Assembly (NCBI GenBank): GCA_031279895.1
Contig: JAITHR010000284.1
Location: forward strand, 1-8,800
Length of the DNA: 8,800 nucleotides
Direction of reading: 5' to 3'
Source: Spirochaetaceae bacterium
GTDB lineage: Bacteria > Spirochaetota > Spirochaetia > Treponematales > Breznakiellaceae
The position numbers and the translations under genes are program-made. Positions 1 to 5,811 of this stretch are shown here, one piece after another. A model generated the notes under the pieces. That model saw only the letters and a program-made list of their open reading frames with translations. It made no database searches and was not told where the DNA came from. Within the stretch, counting starts at the first letter, position 1; the number at the start of each line of letters is the position of its first letter.

Positions 1-173
1 TTTTCGGCGCCCGCCCCTTGAAACGCACCATACAGGCGGAGTTGGAAAATCCCCTTGCCAAAGCCATTATCGCCGGAGAAATTCGGGAAGGCGATACGGT
101 TACGGTAGACAGAGGAAAAGACGGCCTCATCTTCCCCGCCCCGCCGTCTCCGCAGCCTCCGGCTGTTTCATAA
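1..173 (+). CDS. clpB: ClpB-type AAA+ chaperone, C-terminal 56 residues only
   Basis: The 3' end of a gene entering from the left edge; the first full codon starts at base 3 and the TAA is at 171-173. The visible protein starts [11 protein letters not shown], the sensor-2 GAR motif and small helical domain at the end of the second AAA+ module in ClpB/Hsp100 disaggregases. [13 protein letters not shown] and GDTVTVD follow, which match the usual ClpB C-terminus. ClpB uses ATP to pull aggregated proteins apart in the cytoplasm together with DnaK. The family normally ends near the GDTVTVD...DGL segment. Here about a dozen extra residues follow ([13 protein letters not shown]), and the last part of this tail and the stop are encoded by a dispersed hairpin repeat (153-165 onward). 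ClpA or ClpC would be less likely on these residues. The gene is convergent with the next block. Confidence 0.82.
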   Translation, partial: FGARPLKRTIQAELENPLAKAIIAGEIREGDTVTVDRGKDGLIFPAPPSPQPPAVS

Positions 174-227
174 GCTTCCTGCTAAGCGCCTCAAAGCCGG
201 ATGGTCAGCTGACCGTCATTGTTCAGG
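153..227 (+). repeat. Repeat module: mini-hairpin, CATAAGC tail and GCCTCAAAGCCGG segment
   Basis: It starts with CAGCC-TCC-GGCTG (153-165), a 5-bp stem with a 3-nt loop, followed by TTTCATAAGC that contains the clpB stop, then a segment with GCGCCTCAAAGCCGG and the 12-bp palindrome GGTCAGCTGACC (203-214). Bases 173-227 align without gaps to 4469-4523 at about 45 of 55 positions; most differences are transitions, so the copies look old. A shorter relative is on the minus strand at 8201-8224. Confidence 0.75.
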
Positions 228-229
228 GC

Positions 230-388
230 GCAGCCTCCGGCTGTTCTAGCATGGCCGCCTGTTGCCTCCGAGTAGTGCAACACCGTGTCCGGTGAGCGAG
301 TCAGTGCTGTTGAGGCGCTGCTACGCTTCGCGCAACGGCGGTTGGTTTGGAAGCGCCGCGTTGTTGCGCGTGGTAAGGGGGCTTGTCG
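230..388 (+). repeat. Long dispersed repeat, copy A (inverted partner at 4699-4835)
   Basis: Bases 230-293 match the reverse complement of 4772-4835 over 64 positions without a gap, with only about 7 differences. Similarity continues more loosely to about 388 (shared GCGCTGCTACGCT-like and CGTTGTTG-CGC stretches) with small indels. The copy begins with the CAGCC-TCC-GGCTG hairpin and the GCATGGCC tail. No open frame here resembles a protein and none has a credible ribosome binding site. The outer end beyond 293 is approximate. Confidence 0.7.
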
Positions 389-426
389 TGGTTCGGGGCT
401 AGGCGCGTCTCGCGTCGGTGGGGGGT

Positions 427-449
427 TTGGGGGGTCTATGACCCCCCAA
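427..449. other. Perfect 10-bp inverted repeat (hairpin)
   Basis: TTGGGGGGTC (427-436) and GACCCCCCAA (440-449) are exact reverse complements separated by TAT. The hairpin would be very stable on either strand. Neither side is followed by a T-tract, so it is not a textbook terminator by itself. It lies directly beyond the 451-499 terminator, on the far side from the minus-strand gene block, and may back it up or protect a 3' end. Confidence 0.6.
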
Positions 450-450
450 G

Positions 451-499
451 TAAAAGAAAGGCGCGGCCCCCGTGGTGTGGGGGAACCGCGCCTAAGCTT
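451..499 (-). terminator. Rho-independent terminator of the minus-strand block, possibly bidirectional
   Basis: AGGCGCGG (459-466) pairs with CCGCGCCT (486-493), and an inner CCCCC (467-471) pairs with GGGGG (479-483) around a 7-nt loop. On the minus strand the hairpin is followed by TTCTTTTA (458-451), a good U-tract. On the plus strand AAGCTTTTAG follows, so the same structure could also stop transcription coming from clpB. It sits 20-70 bases beyond the stop codon at 518. Confidence 0.85.
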
Positions 500-517
500 T
501 TAGGAAGCTATGCGAGA

Positions 518-1720
518 TTAGGCGGAACCGATAATCTTTATCGCGCTGCCGGTGCCGGCTTTGATGCCGCCCGCCGCGGCGGAGGCGCTTGCCGCGGTGC
601 TGACTATTGGGGTAACGGGATATACGGTAGTGCCTGAGTTATTTATGGCAAAGCTTGCGTTCCCAAGAACATAAGCCGTCGCGCCGGAGCCGCTGGCGGC
701 GGTGCCGGTGGTAAGCACGACCGAAGCGGGAGCTGTGGCATTACTGCTGGTACAGCCGGTCGGGGTGGTGAGGTCGCCAACGGCGGCTACCGTGAGAGAC
801 AGACTGGCGCCGGTGGTGGCGCCGGCTTTCGCGTGGAACGCGGCTGCCGCGGTGCCGGTAACTTCGCCGCCCGCCTGTATAATAAGCACAGCGCCGTTGT
901 CCGCAAACGCGAAGATGCCTTCTATCGCAAGCGTGCCGCTCACCGTAAGGGTCTTGGTTGTGGCAATCCCAAGCGTAACGCCCGCCGGTATCGTTACCGT
1001 TTTGGTGGCGTCAATCGTAGTTGCCACGCCCAGAGTAACGCTGGCGCTGTTATCGAGCGCTTTCTGGAGGTTGGCGACAGTGGGAGCCGTTGTGTTAAGG
1101 AAGCTTATCGAGGTGAAGGTCGTGGTGTTATTGGTAACGACAAACTTATCGCCCACCGCAAGTGCGCCCAGCACCGCGATAAGGTCCGCGTCAAAGACGT
1201 CGCTGAGGTTCACTGACCCATTGGCATTACCGCTGGAAGCCTTCCAATCTACTGTAGCGGGATTAGGATCCGCGGGGGCGGTAAAGACAATCGTACTGCC
1301 GCTAGTAGTATTTGACGCAAGCGCATACGCGGTGCCGCCGTTCTGCGGAACAATCACCGCGGTGCCGACTGTCGCGGTAAGCCCCGTCGCGCTTCCCTTG
1401 TCATCCTTGGGAACCGTAACGGTTACGCTGCCTACTTTGAGTTTGGCGGCGCCGCCGGTCGCCTCCGCCGCGGCAAAGCCCTTTAGGAGAATATTATTGT
1501 CCTTTCTGCTAATCCCCGCGGACTTCTCCGTAAATCCGGTAAGCGTCCCGACGGTAGTCAGCGTAACCGCCGAACCGTCGTCTTTGATATAGACCCTGAT
1601 GTCGTCCGCAAGCGCCACGCCGGTGGACGCGATCGCAAGCGCGTTATTGCCCGCCGCCACCGTTACCGACGCCGGAGGCTGCGGGTCTGTCGCCGCCCGG
1701 TTCGCCGCACTTCGCAGGAC
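518..1720 (-). pseudogene. Start-less C-terminal fragment of an Ala/Thr/Val-rich surface or exported protein
   Basis: About 384 residues of recognisable protein run from about 1671 down to the TAA at 518-520. Composition is Ala, Thr, Val, Gly and Ser with no Met and almost no Cys. Segments such as TVTIPAGVTLGIATTKTL and TVSGTLAIEGIFAFADNG, followed by AVLIIQAGGEVTG, look like rungs of a beta-helix or beta-sandwich adhesin. I recognise no named family. The frame stays open upstream to 2071, but 2071-1723 is only the out-of-frame shadow of the DUF4418 gene and 1720-1671 is a dispersed repeat. There is no ATG, no signal peptide and no ribosome binding site next to a sensible start; a GTG at 1660 would give a protein with no export signal. 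I infer that the 5' part was lost at a repeat junction. A strong terminator follows. Expression by read-through from the ABC operon is possible. Confidence 0.6.
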
Positions 1721-1743
1721 GCTTATGAAGCCGTCTGAGACGG
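1671..1743 (-). repeat. Repeat module at the DUF4418 / surface-fragment junction
   Basis: Read on the minus strand: hairpin CCGTC-TCA-GACGG (1743-1731), then CTTCATAAGCGTCCTGCGAA, a GC-rich piece and CAGCCTCCGG (1681-1672). The CATAAGCGTCCTGCGAA part is nearly identical to plus-strand 4191-4207. The module gives the DUF4418 protein its final residues and stop, and lies immediately before the surface-protein sequence. Confidence 0.7.
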
Positions 1744-2154
1744 CGGCGGCGGCGCCGACGGCGGGTGGGTTAGATAGGCTATATATAACGCGCCGACGGC
1801 AATCGTCAAAATACCGACGACCGTAAGCGCCGGAAAAGCCGTGGTACGGCAGGGCATGGTGTGCATACCGCAGCCGCCGATAAGCGCGTGAGGATACAAG
1901 AGCGCACTCATTGCGAACAAAACGACCCCGATAGCAAGTCCCAGCCGTATTTTGACAGACGAGAAAAAGACGAGCGCCGCACCTAGTACGGCGGTCAACG
2001 CGCCCGCGCCGATTTCCGCCTGCGCCGTCCAATGGCATTTCATAAAACCGCCGTCCGTCCGCGGCCCGCACACCTTAAACAGAAATCGCGGCCCCAACGC
2101 CGTGAGCAAGCCCAGCACGACAACCGCGATGCCGGCTGTAATCCGAATTTTCAT
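1723..2154 (-). CDS. DUF4418 family membrane protein (ABC-transporter partner)
   Basis: 143 residues with four hydrophobic helices (about 6-27, 45-66, 70-92 and 106-127). Family signatures seen are FKVC (26-29), MKCHWTAQAEIG (38-49) and a loop GGCGMHTMPCRTTAFPAL (93-110); Cys29, Cys40, Cys95 and Cys102 with His41 and His98 could form a thiol or metal site, which is inference. The function of DUF4418 is not established. The ATG overlaps the upstream ATPase stop in ATGA (2151-2154), and a perfect AGGAGG (2161-2166) lies 6 nt upstream, so the start is secure and translation is probably coupled. This pattern suggests the protein works with the FtsX-type permease and ATPase. The C-terminus is odd: after TM4 comes PPSAPPPPSQTAS, of which the end (SQTAS and the stop) is written by a dispersed hairpin repeat, in the same phase as in clpB and pyrD. 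Confidence 0.85.
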   Translation of the reverse strand: MKIRITAGIAVVVLGLLTALGPRFLFKVCGPRTDGGFMKCHWTAQAEIGAGALTAVLGAALVFFSSVKIRLGLAIGVVLFAMSALLYPHALIGGCGMHTMPCRTTAFPALTVVGILTIAVGALYIAYLTHPPSAPPPPSQTAS

Positions 2155-2861
2155 AGAGTACCTCCTCGTACAGCGGTGTTATTTTTTTCCTGCGGTAGCA
2201 GGGTCAGAATACCCGCGTTCATCGAATACGCTACAGTACCGTAGTTCAAAGTGTCTGCCTCATGGGTAACGATAAGCACCGCGGTCCCCTCCCCGGCTAA
2301 CGTGTTAAGGAGATTCATAATTTTCACCGTGGTTTCCCCGTCAAGGTCGCCGGTCGGCTCGTCGGCAATGAGGAGCGGCGGGTTATTGATAAGGGCGCGG
2401 GCAATAGCGGCCCGCCGCATTTCGCCGCCGGACAGCTCTTTCGGGTATGCGGCGGCAAGACGGCCTATCCCTACGTTCTCAAGCAGGGTAAGGGCGCGTT
2501 CCTCCGGGTCCCCCGCACGCTTCCGCAAAAACCAGGGGATGCAGACGTTTTCCAGAACGGTGAAGTTTGCAAGAAGGCTTTGCCCCTGGGGAACGCAGCC
2601 TGTTTTTTCGTTACGAAAAAGAGAAACGGCACGGTCGTTATACCGGGCAATGTCGTCCCCGTTAAACAATACGGTTCCTGCGGTGGGCTTTAAAAGCCCG
2701 GCTGCCATGTTAAGCAGGGTGCTTTTCCCGCTTCCGCTCCTGCCGGTGATGCTGACAAAATCCCCTGCCGCGACACTTACATTCGCGCGGTCCACCGCGT
2801 TAAACGCCCGTCCGCCCCGCGTGTATGATTTGGTCAATCCGCGTAATTCAAGGAGCGCCAT
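2151..2861 (-). CDS. ABC transporter ATP-binding protein, LolD/MacB type
   Basis: 236 residues, the normal length for stand-alone ATPases of the MacB/LolD/FtsE group. Motifs in order: Walker A GRSGSGKST (40-48), Q-loop Gln92 in CVPQGQ, signature LSGGE (143-147), Walker B LLIADE (163-168), D-loop GDLD (171-174) and H-loop His200 in IVTHEAD. All catalytic residues are present. It should power the permease encoded just upstream, on the cytoplasmic face of the inner membrane. The permease stop TAG (2862-2864) touches this ATG with no gap, and a purine-rich GGGAGGGAGAG lies just ahead as ribosome binding site. The 3' end overlaps the DUF4418 start by 4 nt. The substrate is unknown; members of this group move lipoproteins, peptides or drugs or drive mechanical work. 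Confidence 0.93.
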   Translation of the reverse strand: MALLELRGLTKSYTRGGRAFNAVDRANVSVAAGDFVSITGRSGSGKSTLLNMAAGLLKPTAGTVLFNGDDIARYNDRAVSLFRNEKTGCVPQGQSLLANFTVLENVCIPWFLRKRAGDPEERALTLLENVGIGRLAAAYPKELSGGEMRRAAIARALINNPPLLIADEPTGDLDGETTVKIMNLLNTLAGEGTAVLIVTHEADTLNYGTVAYSMNAGILTLLPQEKNNTAVRGGTL

Positions 2862-4082
2862 CTACTCTCCCTCCCGCAAGGTAAAGTATGTTTCGGCTTT
2901 GCTTATCCGCACCGCGGTCCAGAGCGAGGATACGGGCCCCGCAATGCCCGCGAGAAAGAGGGTTCCCAAAACACGCGGAACAACCGACCCGATCGGCGCG
3001 GCGCCGTACGGCAGCGCGAGTTTTTCTCGTATGAGCGCGCTGAACGGGAATACCGTAACGCCCGCAAGAAAGACGCCCGCAATACCGCCCGTAAGCGCCG
3101 CAAGCGCGGATTCGCTTAAAACCAGGACCGCCAGTTTTTTCCTTGTGGCGCCGAGAATACGCAGCACGGCGAATTCCTTTTTGCGTTCGTGTACGGTTCC
3201 GGAAAAAACCGCCGCAAGCACCGTAACCGCCAGAACCCAGAGTATAAAGGAAAAAAGCCGTATGTATCTGACAATACCGCCGAGGGTTTCGGCAATACGG
3301 GAGAATATACGCTGCGCGACCACGACGTCCACGCCTTCGTTTTGTATCCGAATATCCCCGGCAAGGAGGCCGGGAGCTTTTGAAGGGTCGGTCTTTACCA
3401 AAATCGAGGAAACCAGGCCCTTCGTTCCCTGTTTTTCCTGATCGGCTAAGAAATGATAGCCGTCAGCCCGGGCCTGGCCCATGAGGTTTCGCATGGTATT
3501 CATGGTCATAAAAATTGACGTGTCAAGGCCGCTTGAGCTTTTTGAAAGCCGCGCCGCCACGGGATAGGTATGCCCCAGTAACTGGATGGTATTGTCATTA
3601 CGGATACTGATGCCGCCGCCCGCAACGAGCTGCCCGTCTCCTGTCTTTTCATGGTATTTTTCCGCAATCCACGGCTGGATAACAAAGTCGGTCTCCGGGT
3701 CGTATCCGATAAGCTGCACCATAGCGTCGCAGCATCCCTCTGAAAGAGAGGTGAGAAAGAATTGCGGGGAAGCGCGGACAACGCCTTCCATTCGGGACAC
3801 CTTGTTTACAATATCCGCGTCAAAATAAAAATAGCCGGTTCCCCCGCGCAGCAGTAACGATTGCGCCTTTTCGGACGCGCCTTCGGGCACGACCATCAGA
3901 TCCGCCCCGAAACGCTTGGTTATAACAGCCAAACCCTGCCGGAGGTTTAGGATGAGGATTGACCCGCCAAAAAGCGTAAAGGCGAGGACCCCCGCGACGA
4001 CCGCGAGGCAGGCGGTACGAACCGGCTTCGCTTTCAGATTTTTAAGCGATAAAACACCTATGGTAAGGTCGTTTCTTAGCAT
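2862..4082 (-). CDS. FtsX/MacB-like ABC transporter permease
   Basis: 406 residues with the usual architecture: one N-terminal helix (about 22-46), a large extracytoplasmic domain (about 50-270) and three C-terminal helices (about 275-295, 318-346, 368-390). HERKKEFAVLRILGATR (298-314), after the second helix, is the typical FtsX-domain signature and contacts the ATPase. The outside domain has a vicinal Cys pair, EGCCDAMVQLIGYDPETDF (115-133), which might bind metal or form a disulfide (inference). Similar ABC modules occur near iron-uptake loci such as the Campylobacter P19 region, but nothing here proves an iron role. First gene of the ABC operon: AAAGGAG (4088-4094) lies 5 nt before the ATG, and a strong promoter lies about 50 nt upstream. 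It is followed without a gap by the ATPase gene. Confidence 0.9.
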   Translation of the reverse strand: MLRNDLTIGVLSLKNLKAKPVRTACLAVVAGVLAFTLFGGSILILNLRQGLAVITKRFGADLMVVPEGASEKAQSLLLRGGTGYFYFDADIVNKVSRMEGVVRASPQFFLTSLSEGCCDAMVQLIGYDPETDFVIQPWIAEKYHEKTGDGQLVAGGGISIRNDNTIQLLGHTYPVAARLSKSSSGLDTSIFMTMNTMRNLMGQARADGYHFLADQEKQGTKGLVSSILVKTDPSKAPGLLAGDIRIQNEGVDVVVAQRIFSRIAETLGGIVRYIRLFSFILWVLAVTVLAAVFSGTVHERKKEFAVLRILGATRKKLAVLVLSESALAALTGGIAGVFLAGVTVFPFSALIREKLALPYGAAPIGSVVPRVLGTLFLAGIAGPVSSLWTAVRISKAETYFTLREGE

Positions 4083-4129
4083 ACACGCTCCTTTCTATTA
4101 GAGAATTAAAAAACACTACTAATAACTTC

Positions 4130-4158
4130 AATATACATTTTGAAAGATTTTTTATCAA
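4130..4158 (-). promoter_or_regulatory. Sigma70-type promoter of the permease-ATPase-DUF4418 operon
   Basis: On the minus strand TTGATA (4158-4153) and TATATT (4135-4130) are separated by exactly 17 nt. They sit in an AT-rich patch in an otherwise GC-rich region. Transcription would begin near 4123, giving a 5' leader of about 40 nt that includes the AAAGGAG ribosome binding site. No operator palindrome is evident. Confidence 0.78.
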
Positions 4159-4165
4159 CCCCCCG

Positions 4166-4241
4166 CAGCCTCCGCAGCCTCCGGCTGTTCCATAAGCGTC
4201 CTGCGAATCGCGGCAAAGCCGGCGGCGTCCGCTTCGGGGTG
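4166..4241 (+). repeat. Repeat module with duplicated hairpin head
   Basis: CAGCCTCCG occurs twice in tandem (4166-4174 and 4175-4183), the second continuing into the full CAGCC-TCC-GGCTG hairpin (4175-4187). The CCATAAGCGTCCTGCGAA tail and a CAAAGCCGGCGG-CGTCCGCTTCGGGG segment follow. The tail matches the minus-strand module at 1671-1743, and the last segment matches minus-strand 8191-8218. Confidence 0.7.
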
Positions 4242-4385
4242 GGACGCGGGAAGCTTATGTGCCTCCGGCGTTGCCGGTAAAACCGGTGTTTCGGGGTGTT
4301 TTTGGGGTATTTTGGTAGGTAAAACCGTGTTTTTGGCGGGGTAATCGGGATGAAAGGGGCGGCTGTTCCGACGCGCCGGCGCCAC

Positions 4386-4448
4386 AAAAGGTGTACCTTT
4401 TGTCGTAAAAGGTATACCGGATGCTCCAAAAGGTATACCGGATGCCCG
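4386..4448. repeat. Three-unit 21-bp tandem repeat with GGTATACC core
   Basis: Units at 4386-4406, 4407-4427 and 4428-4448 each begin AAAAGGT(A/G)TACC. Units two and three share AAAAGGTATACCGGATGC exactly; the first is diverged in its second half. GGTATACC is self-complementary, and the first unit forms the longer palindrome CAAAAGGTGTACCTTTTG (4385-4402). The 21-bp period equals two helical turns and also seven codons, so it could be protein-binding sites or a decayed coding repeat (a GIPF-containing heptapeptide on the minus strand). Confidence 0.7.
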
Positions 4449-4468
4449 CCGGCGGCGGGCGGCATAAA

Positions 4469-4523
4469 AGCTTCCTGATACGCGCCTCAAAGCCGAACAG
4501 TCAGCCGACCGTCGTTGTCCGGT
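4469..4523 (+). repeat. Second copy of the clpB-end repeat module
   Basis: Gapless alignment with 173-227 at about 45 of 55 positions, sharing AGCTTCCTG, GCGCCTCAAAGCCG and GTCAGC-GACCGTC. Just downstream (4534-4556) a partial duplicate, AAGCCGACCGTCG, repeats the middle part. It is preceded by a strong GC stem GCCCGCC-GGC-GGCGGGC (4444-4460). Confidence 0.65.
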
Positions 4524-4566
4524 GCCGGGAGCGGTAAGCCGACCGTCGCGGTTCGGAGCGCGCGGC

Positions 4567-4594
4567 GGGAAGCTTATGAAACCGTCGGAGACGG
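4567..4594 (-). repeat. Mini-hairpin module, CCGTC stem version
   Basis: On the minus strand CCGTC-TCC-GACGG (4594-4582) is followed by TTTCATAAGCTTCCCGC. A near copy lies at 4672-4697, where one stem arm has the CAGCC version and the other the GACGG version, so it cannot pair fully. A related piece lies at 4246-4270. The tail is the same as in the clpB-end module. Confidence 0.65.
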
Positions 4595-4698
4595 GCCGGC
4601 GGCGGGCGGCACAAAAGCGTCCCGCCACGCGCCTGTAAACAGTCTTCGCGTACTTACCGCCGCGGTATCGGGTAGCTTATGAAACCGTCGGAGGCTGG

Positions 4699-4835
4699 GG
4701 CGCACAACAACGCACAAACCGTCAGAGACGGCGCGAGAGCGTAGCCGCGCCTGGTCTGTGCAAGCCCGCTAACCGGACAGGGTGTTGCACCATTCGGAAA
4801 CAACAGGCGGCCATGCCGGAACAGCCGGAGGCTGC
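4699..4835 (-). repeat. Long dispersed repeat, copy B (inverted partner of 230-388)
   Basis: The minus strand of 4835-4772 matches plus 230-293 without gaps (about 57 of 64), and looser similarity continues to about 4699. An extra hairpin, CCGTC-AGA-GACGG (4719-4731), lies in the part that aligns with indels. Copies A and B bracket about 4.5 kb. Confidence 0.7.
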
Positions 4836-4890
4836 GGCCATGCTGAAGCCGTCGGAGACGGGGAGGCCATGCTTAAACAGCCGGAGGCTG
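4811..4890 (-). repeat. Three tandem hairpin-plus-GCATGGCC units
   Basis: On the minus strand three successive units appear: CAGCC-TCC-GGCTG (4890-4878), CCGTC-TCC-GACGG (4861-4849) and CAGCC-TCC-GGCTG (4834-4822). Each is followed within a few bases by GCATGGCC. The first unit lies inside the end of pyrD and supplies its stop codon. The last unit is the head of copy B. Confidence 0.75.
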
Positions 4891-5811
4891 CTGGCGGAGG
4901 GGAAGATCGGTGAGGGAGGAGAACCCTTTGCGGCGCATATACGCTGCTATGCCGCGTATGATTTCAGTGGGAAGCGCGGGACGCGGGAACAGGGCGGAAC
5001 CTACCTGCACCGCCGCGGCGCCGGCAAGGAGAAACTCAAGCGCGTCCTCCGGGGACCCGATGCCGCCTAAGCCCACGAGCGGAACGGCCACCGCGTCCCA
5101 AAGTTCCCAAAGCAGGCGGAGGGCAAGGGGGCGGACCGCCGGACCGGAAAGACCGGCGGTCAGGTTTTCAAATACCGGCCTTCGCGCCTCGACGTCAAGG
5201 GCAAGGGCCTTAAACGTGTTTACCAGCGAGAGCGCGTCGGCCCCGTTTGACACGCAGGCGCGGGCAACCGCCGGAAGGTCAGGCGCGTTGGGGGATAGCT
5301 TTACCATAAGGGGCTTATGGGGCAGGGCGCGGCGCACCGCACGGGTTACCGCGCCGGCACTTTGCGGGTCAAGGCCGAACGCCATGCCGCCGGCTTTGAC
5401 GTTGGGGCAGGAAATGTTGAGTTCAACCATGGCCGCGCCGCTCGAATCAAGGAGGCGCGCACCCTCGGCGTAGGATTCGATAGTCGATCCGGCCAGGTTG
5501 ACAATGACCACCGGGCCCAGCGCCAGCATCCCCGCAAGCTCCCGCTCAAGAAAGGCGGGTATCCCCGGATTTTCAAGGCCCACGGAGTTCATAAGACCCG
5601 CCGGCGTTTCATGGAGCCGCGTTCCCCGGTTTCCGTCCCGCGCTTCAAGGGTAAGTCCTTTGGTACAGATGCCCCCCAGATCCGATACGGTAAGAAGTCC
5701 CTGATACTCCCTGCCGTATCCGAAGGTTCCGGACGCGGCAATCACCGGATTTCTAAACCGGACCCCCCCGATGACGAGCGAAAGATCCGGTTCCCCGTCA
5801 TTAGGCGTCAA
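4873..5811 (-). CDS. pyrD: Dihydroorotate dehydrogenase, class 1B catalytic subunit
   Basis: Oxidises dihydroorotate to orotate with FMN in the cytoplasm, passing electrons to PyrK. Numbering here counts from the first TTG at 5817. NPVIAASGTFGYG (23-35), CTKGLTLE (51-58), the catalytic NISCPNVKAGGMAFG (134-148, Cys137 as base, typical of class 1), MVKLSPN (171-177, Lys173), VNTF (199-202) and LGGIGSPEDALEFLLAGA (250-267, FMN phosphate site) are all present. About 312 residues is slightly long for the family. Start: no ATG is near. TTG at 5817 directly touches GGAGG (5822-5818), whereas TTG at 5811 has it 6 nt upstream, so I choose 5811. It overlaps the pyrK end by 11 nt, suggesting coupling. 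The last residues QPPAV and the TAA come from a dispersed hairpin repeat, in the same phase as in clpB. Confidence 0.93.
   Translation of the reverse strand: MTPNDGEPDLSLVIGGVRFRNPVIAASGTFGYGREYQGLLTVSDLGGICTKGLTLEARDGNRGTRLHETPAGLMNSVGLENPGIPAFLERELAGMLALGPVVIVNLAGSTIESYAEGARLLDSSGAAMVELNISCPNVKAGGMAFGLDPQSAGAVTRAVRRALPHKPLMVKLSPNAPDLPAVARACVSNGADALSLVNTFKALALDVEARRPVFENLTAGLSGPAVRPLALRLLWELWDAVAVPLVGLGGIGSPEDALEFLLAGAAAVQVGSALFPRPALPTEIIRGIAAYMRRKGFSSLTDLPLRQQPPAV

Larger units (their letters stand above)
4159..4872. other. Gene-free region built of dispersed repeat modules
   Basis: About 710 bases between the ABC operon promoter and the pyrD stop. Open frames exist on both strands but they read through repeats (for example SDGFIS, PEAA and NSRR peptides) and have no convincing start signals, so I call none of them genes. 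The stretch holds at least seven mini-hairpin copies, a 21-bp tandem array, a copy of the 173-227 module and copy B of the long inverted repeat. A G/T-rich part (4272-4335) carries two copies of a GGTAAAACCG-GTGTTT motif. Confidence 0.7.

Noticed and set aside
153..293. Transposon or insertion sequence end
   Set aside because: No transposase frame and no target-site duplication found in the window; only repeat modules are visible.
702..1592. Long plus-strand open frame (296 codons) opposite the surface fragment
   Set aside because: Its product is a featureless Val/Ala/Pro run, while the minus strand shows regular beta-rung patterns and a matching terminator. High GC explains the open antisense frame.
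1721..2071. Surface protein starting at 2071 as one 517-residue gene
   Set aside because: The first 115 residues or so are the out-of-frame reading of the DUF4418 gene, whose own frame encodes a conserved four-helix protein with an ideal ribosome binding site.
2251..3441. 396-codon plus-strand open frame across the ABC genes
   Set aside because: Antisense to an ATPase with every catalytic motif and to an FtsX-type permease; no recognisable protein content.
4386..4448. CRISPR array
   Set aside because: Units are only 21 bp, contiguous, with no unique spacers and no cas genes.
4106..4628. Two overlapping minus-strand open frames in the gene-free region
   Set aside because: They read through repeat modules (SDGFIS, NSRRLRR, GIPF peptides), are Arg/Pro-rich, have no ribosome binding site, and one overlaps the ABC promoter.
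4813..5070. Plus-strand open frame starting MPEQPEAA
   Set aside because: Made of the tandem repeats and then antisense to the well-supported pyrD.
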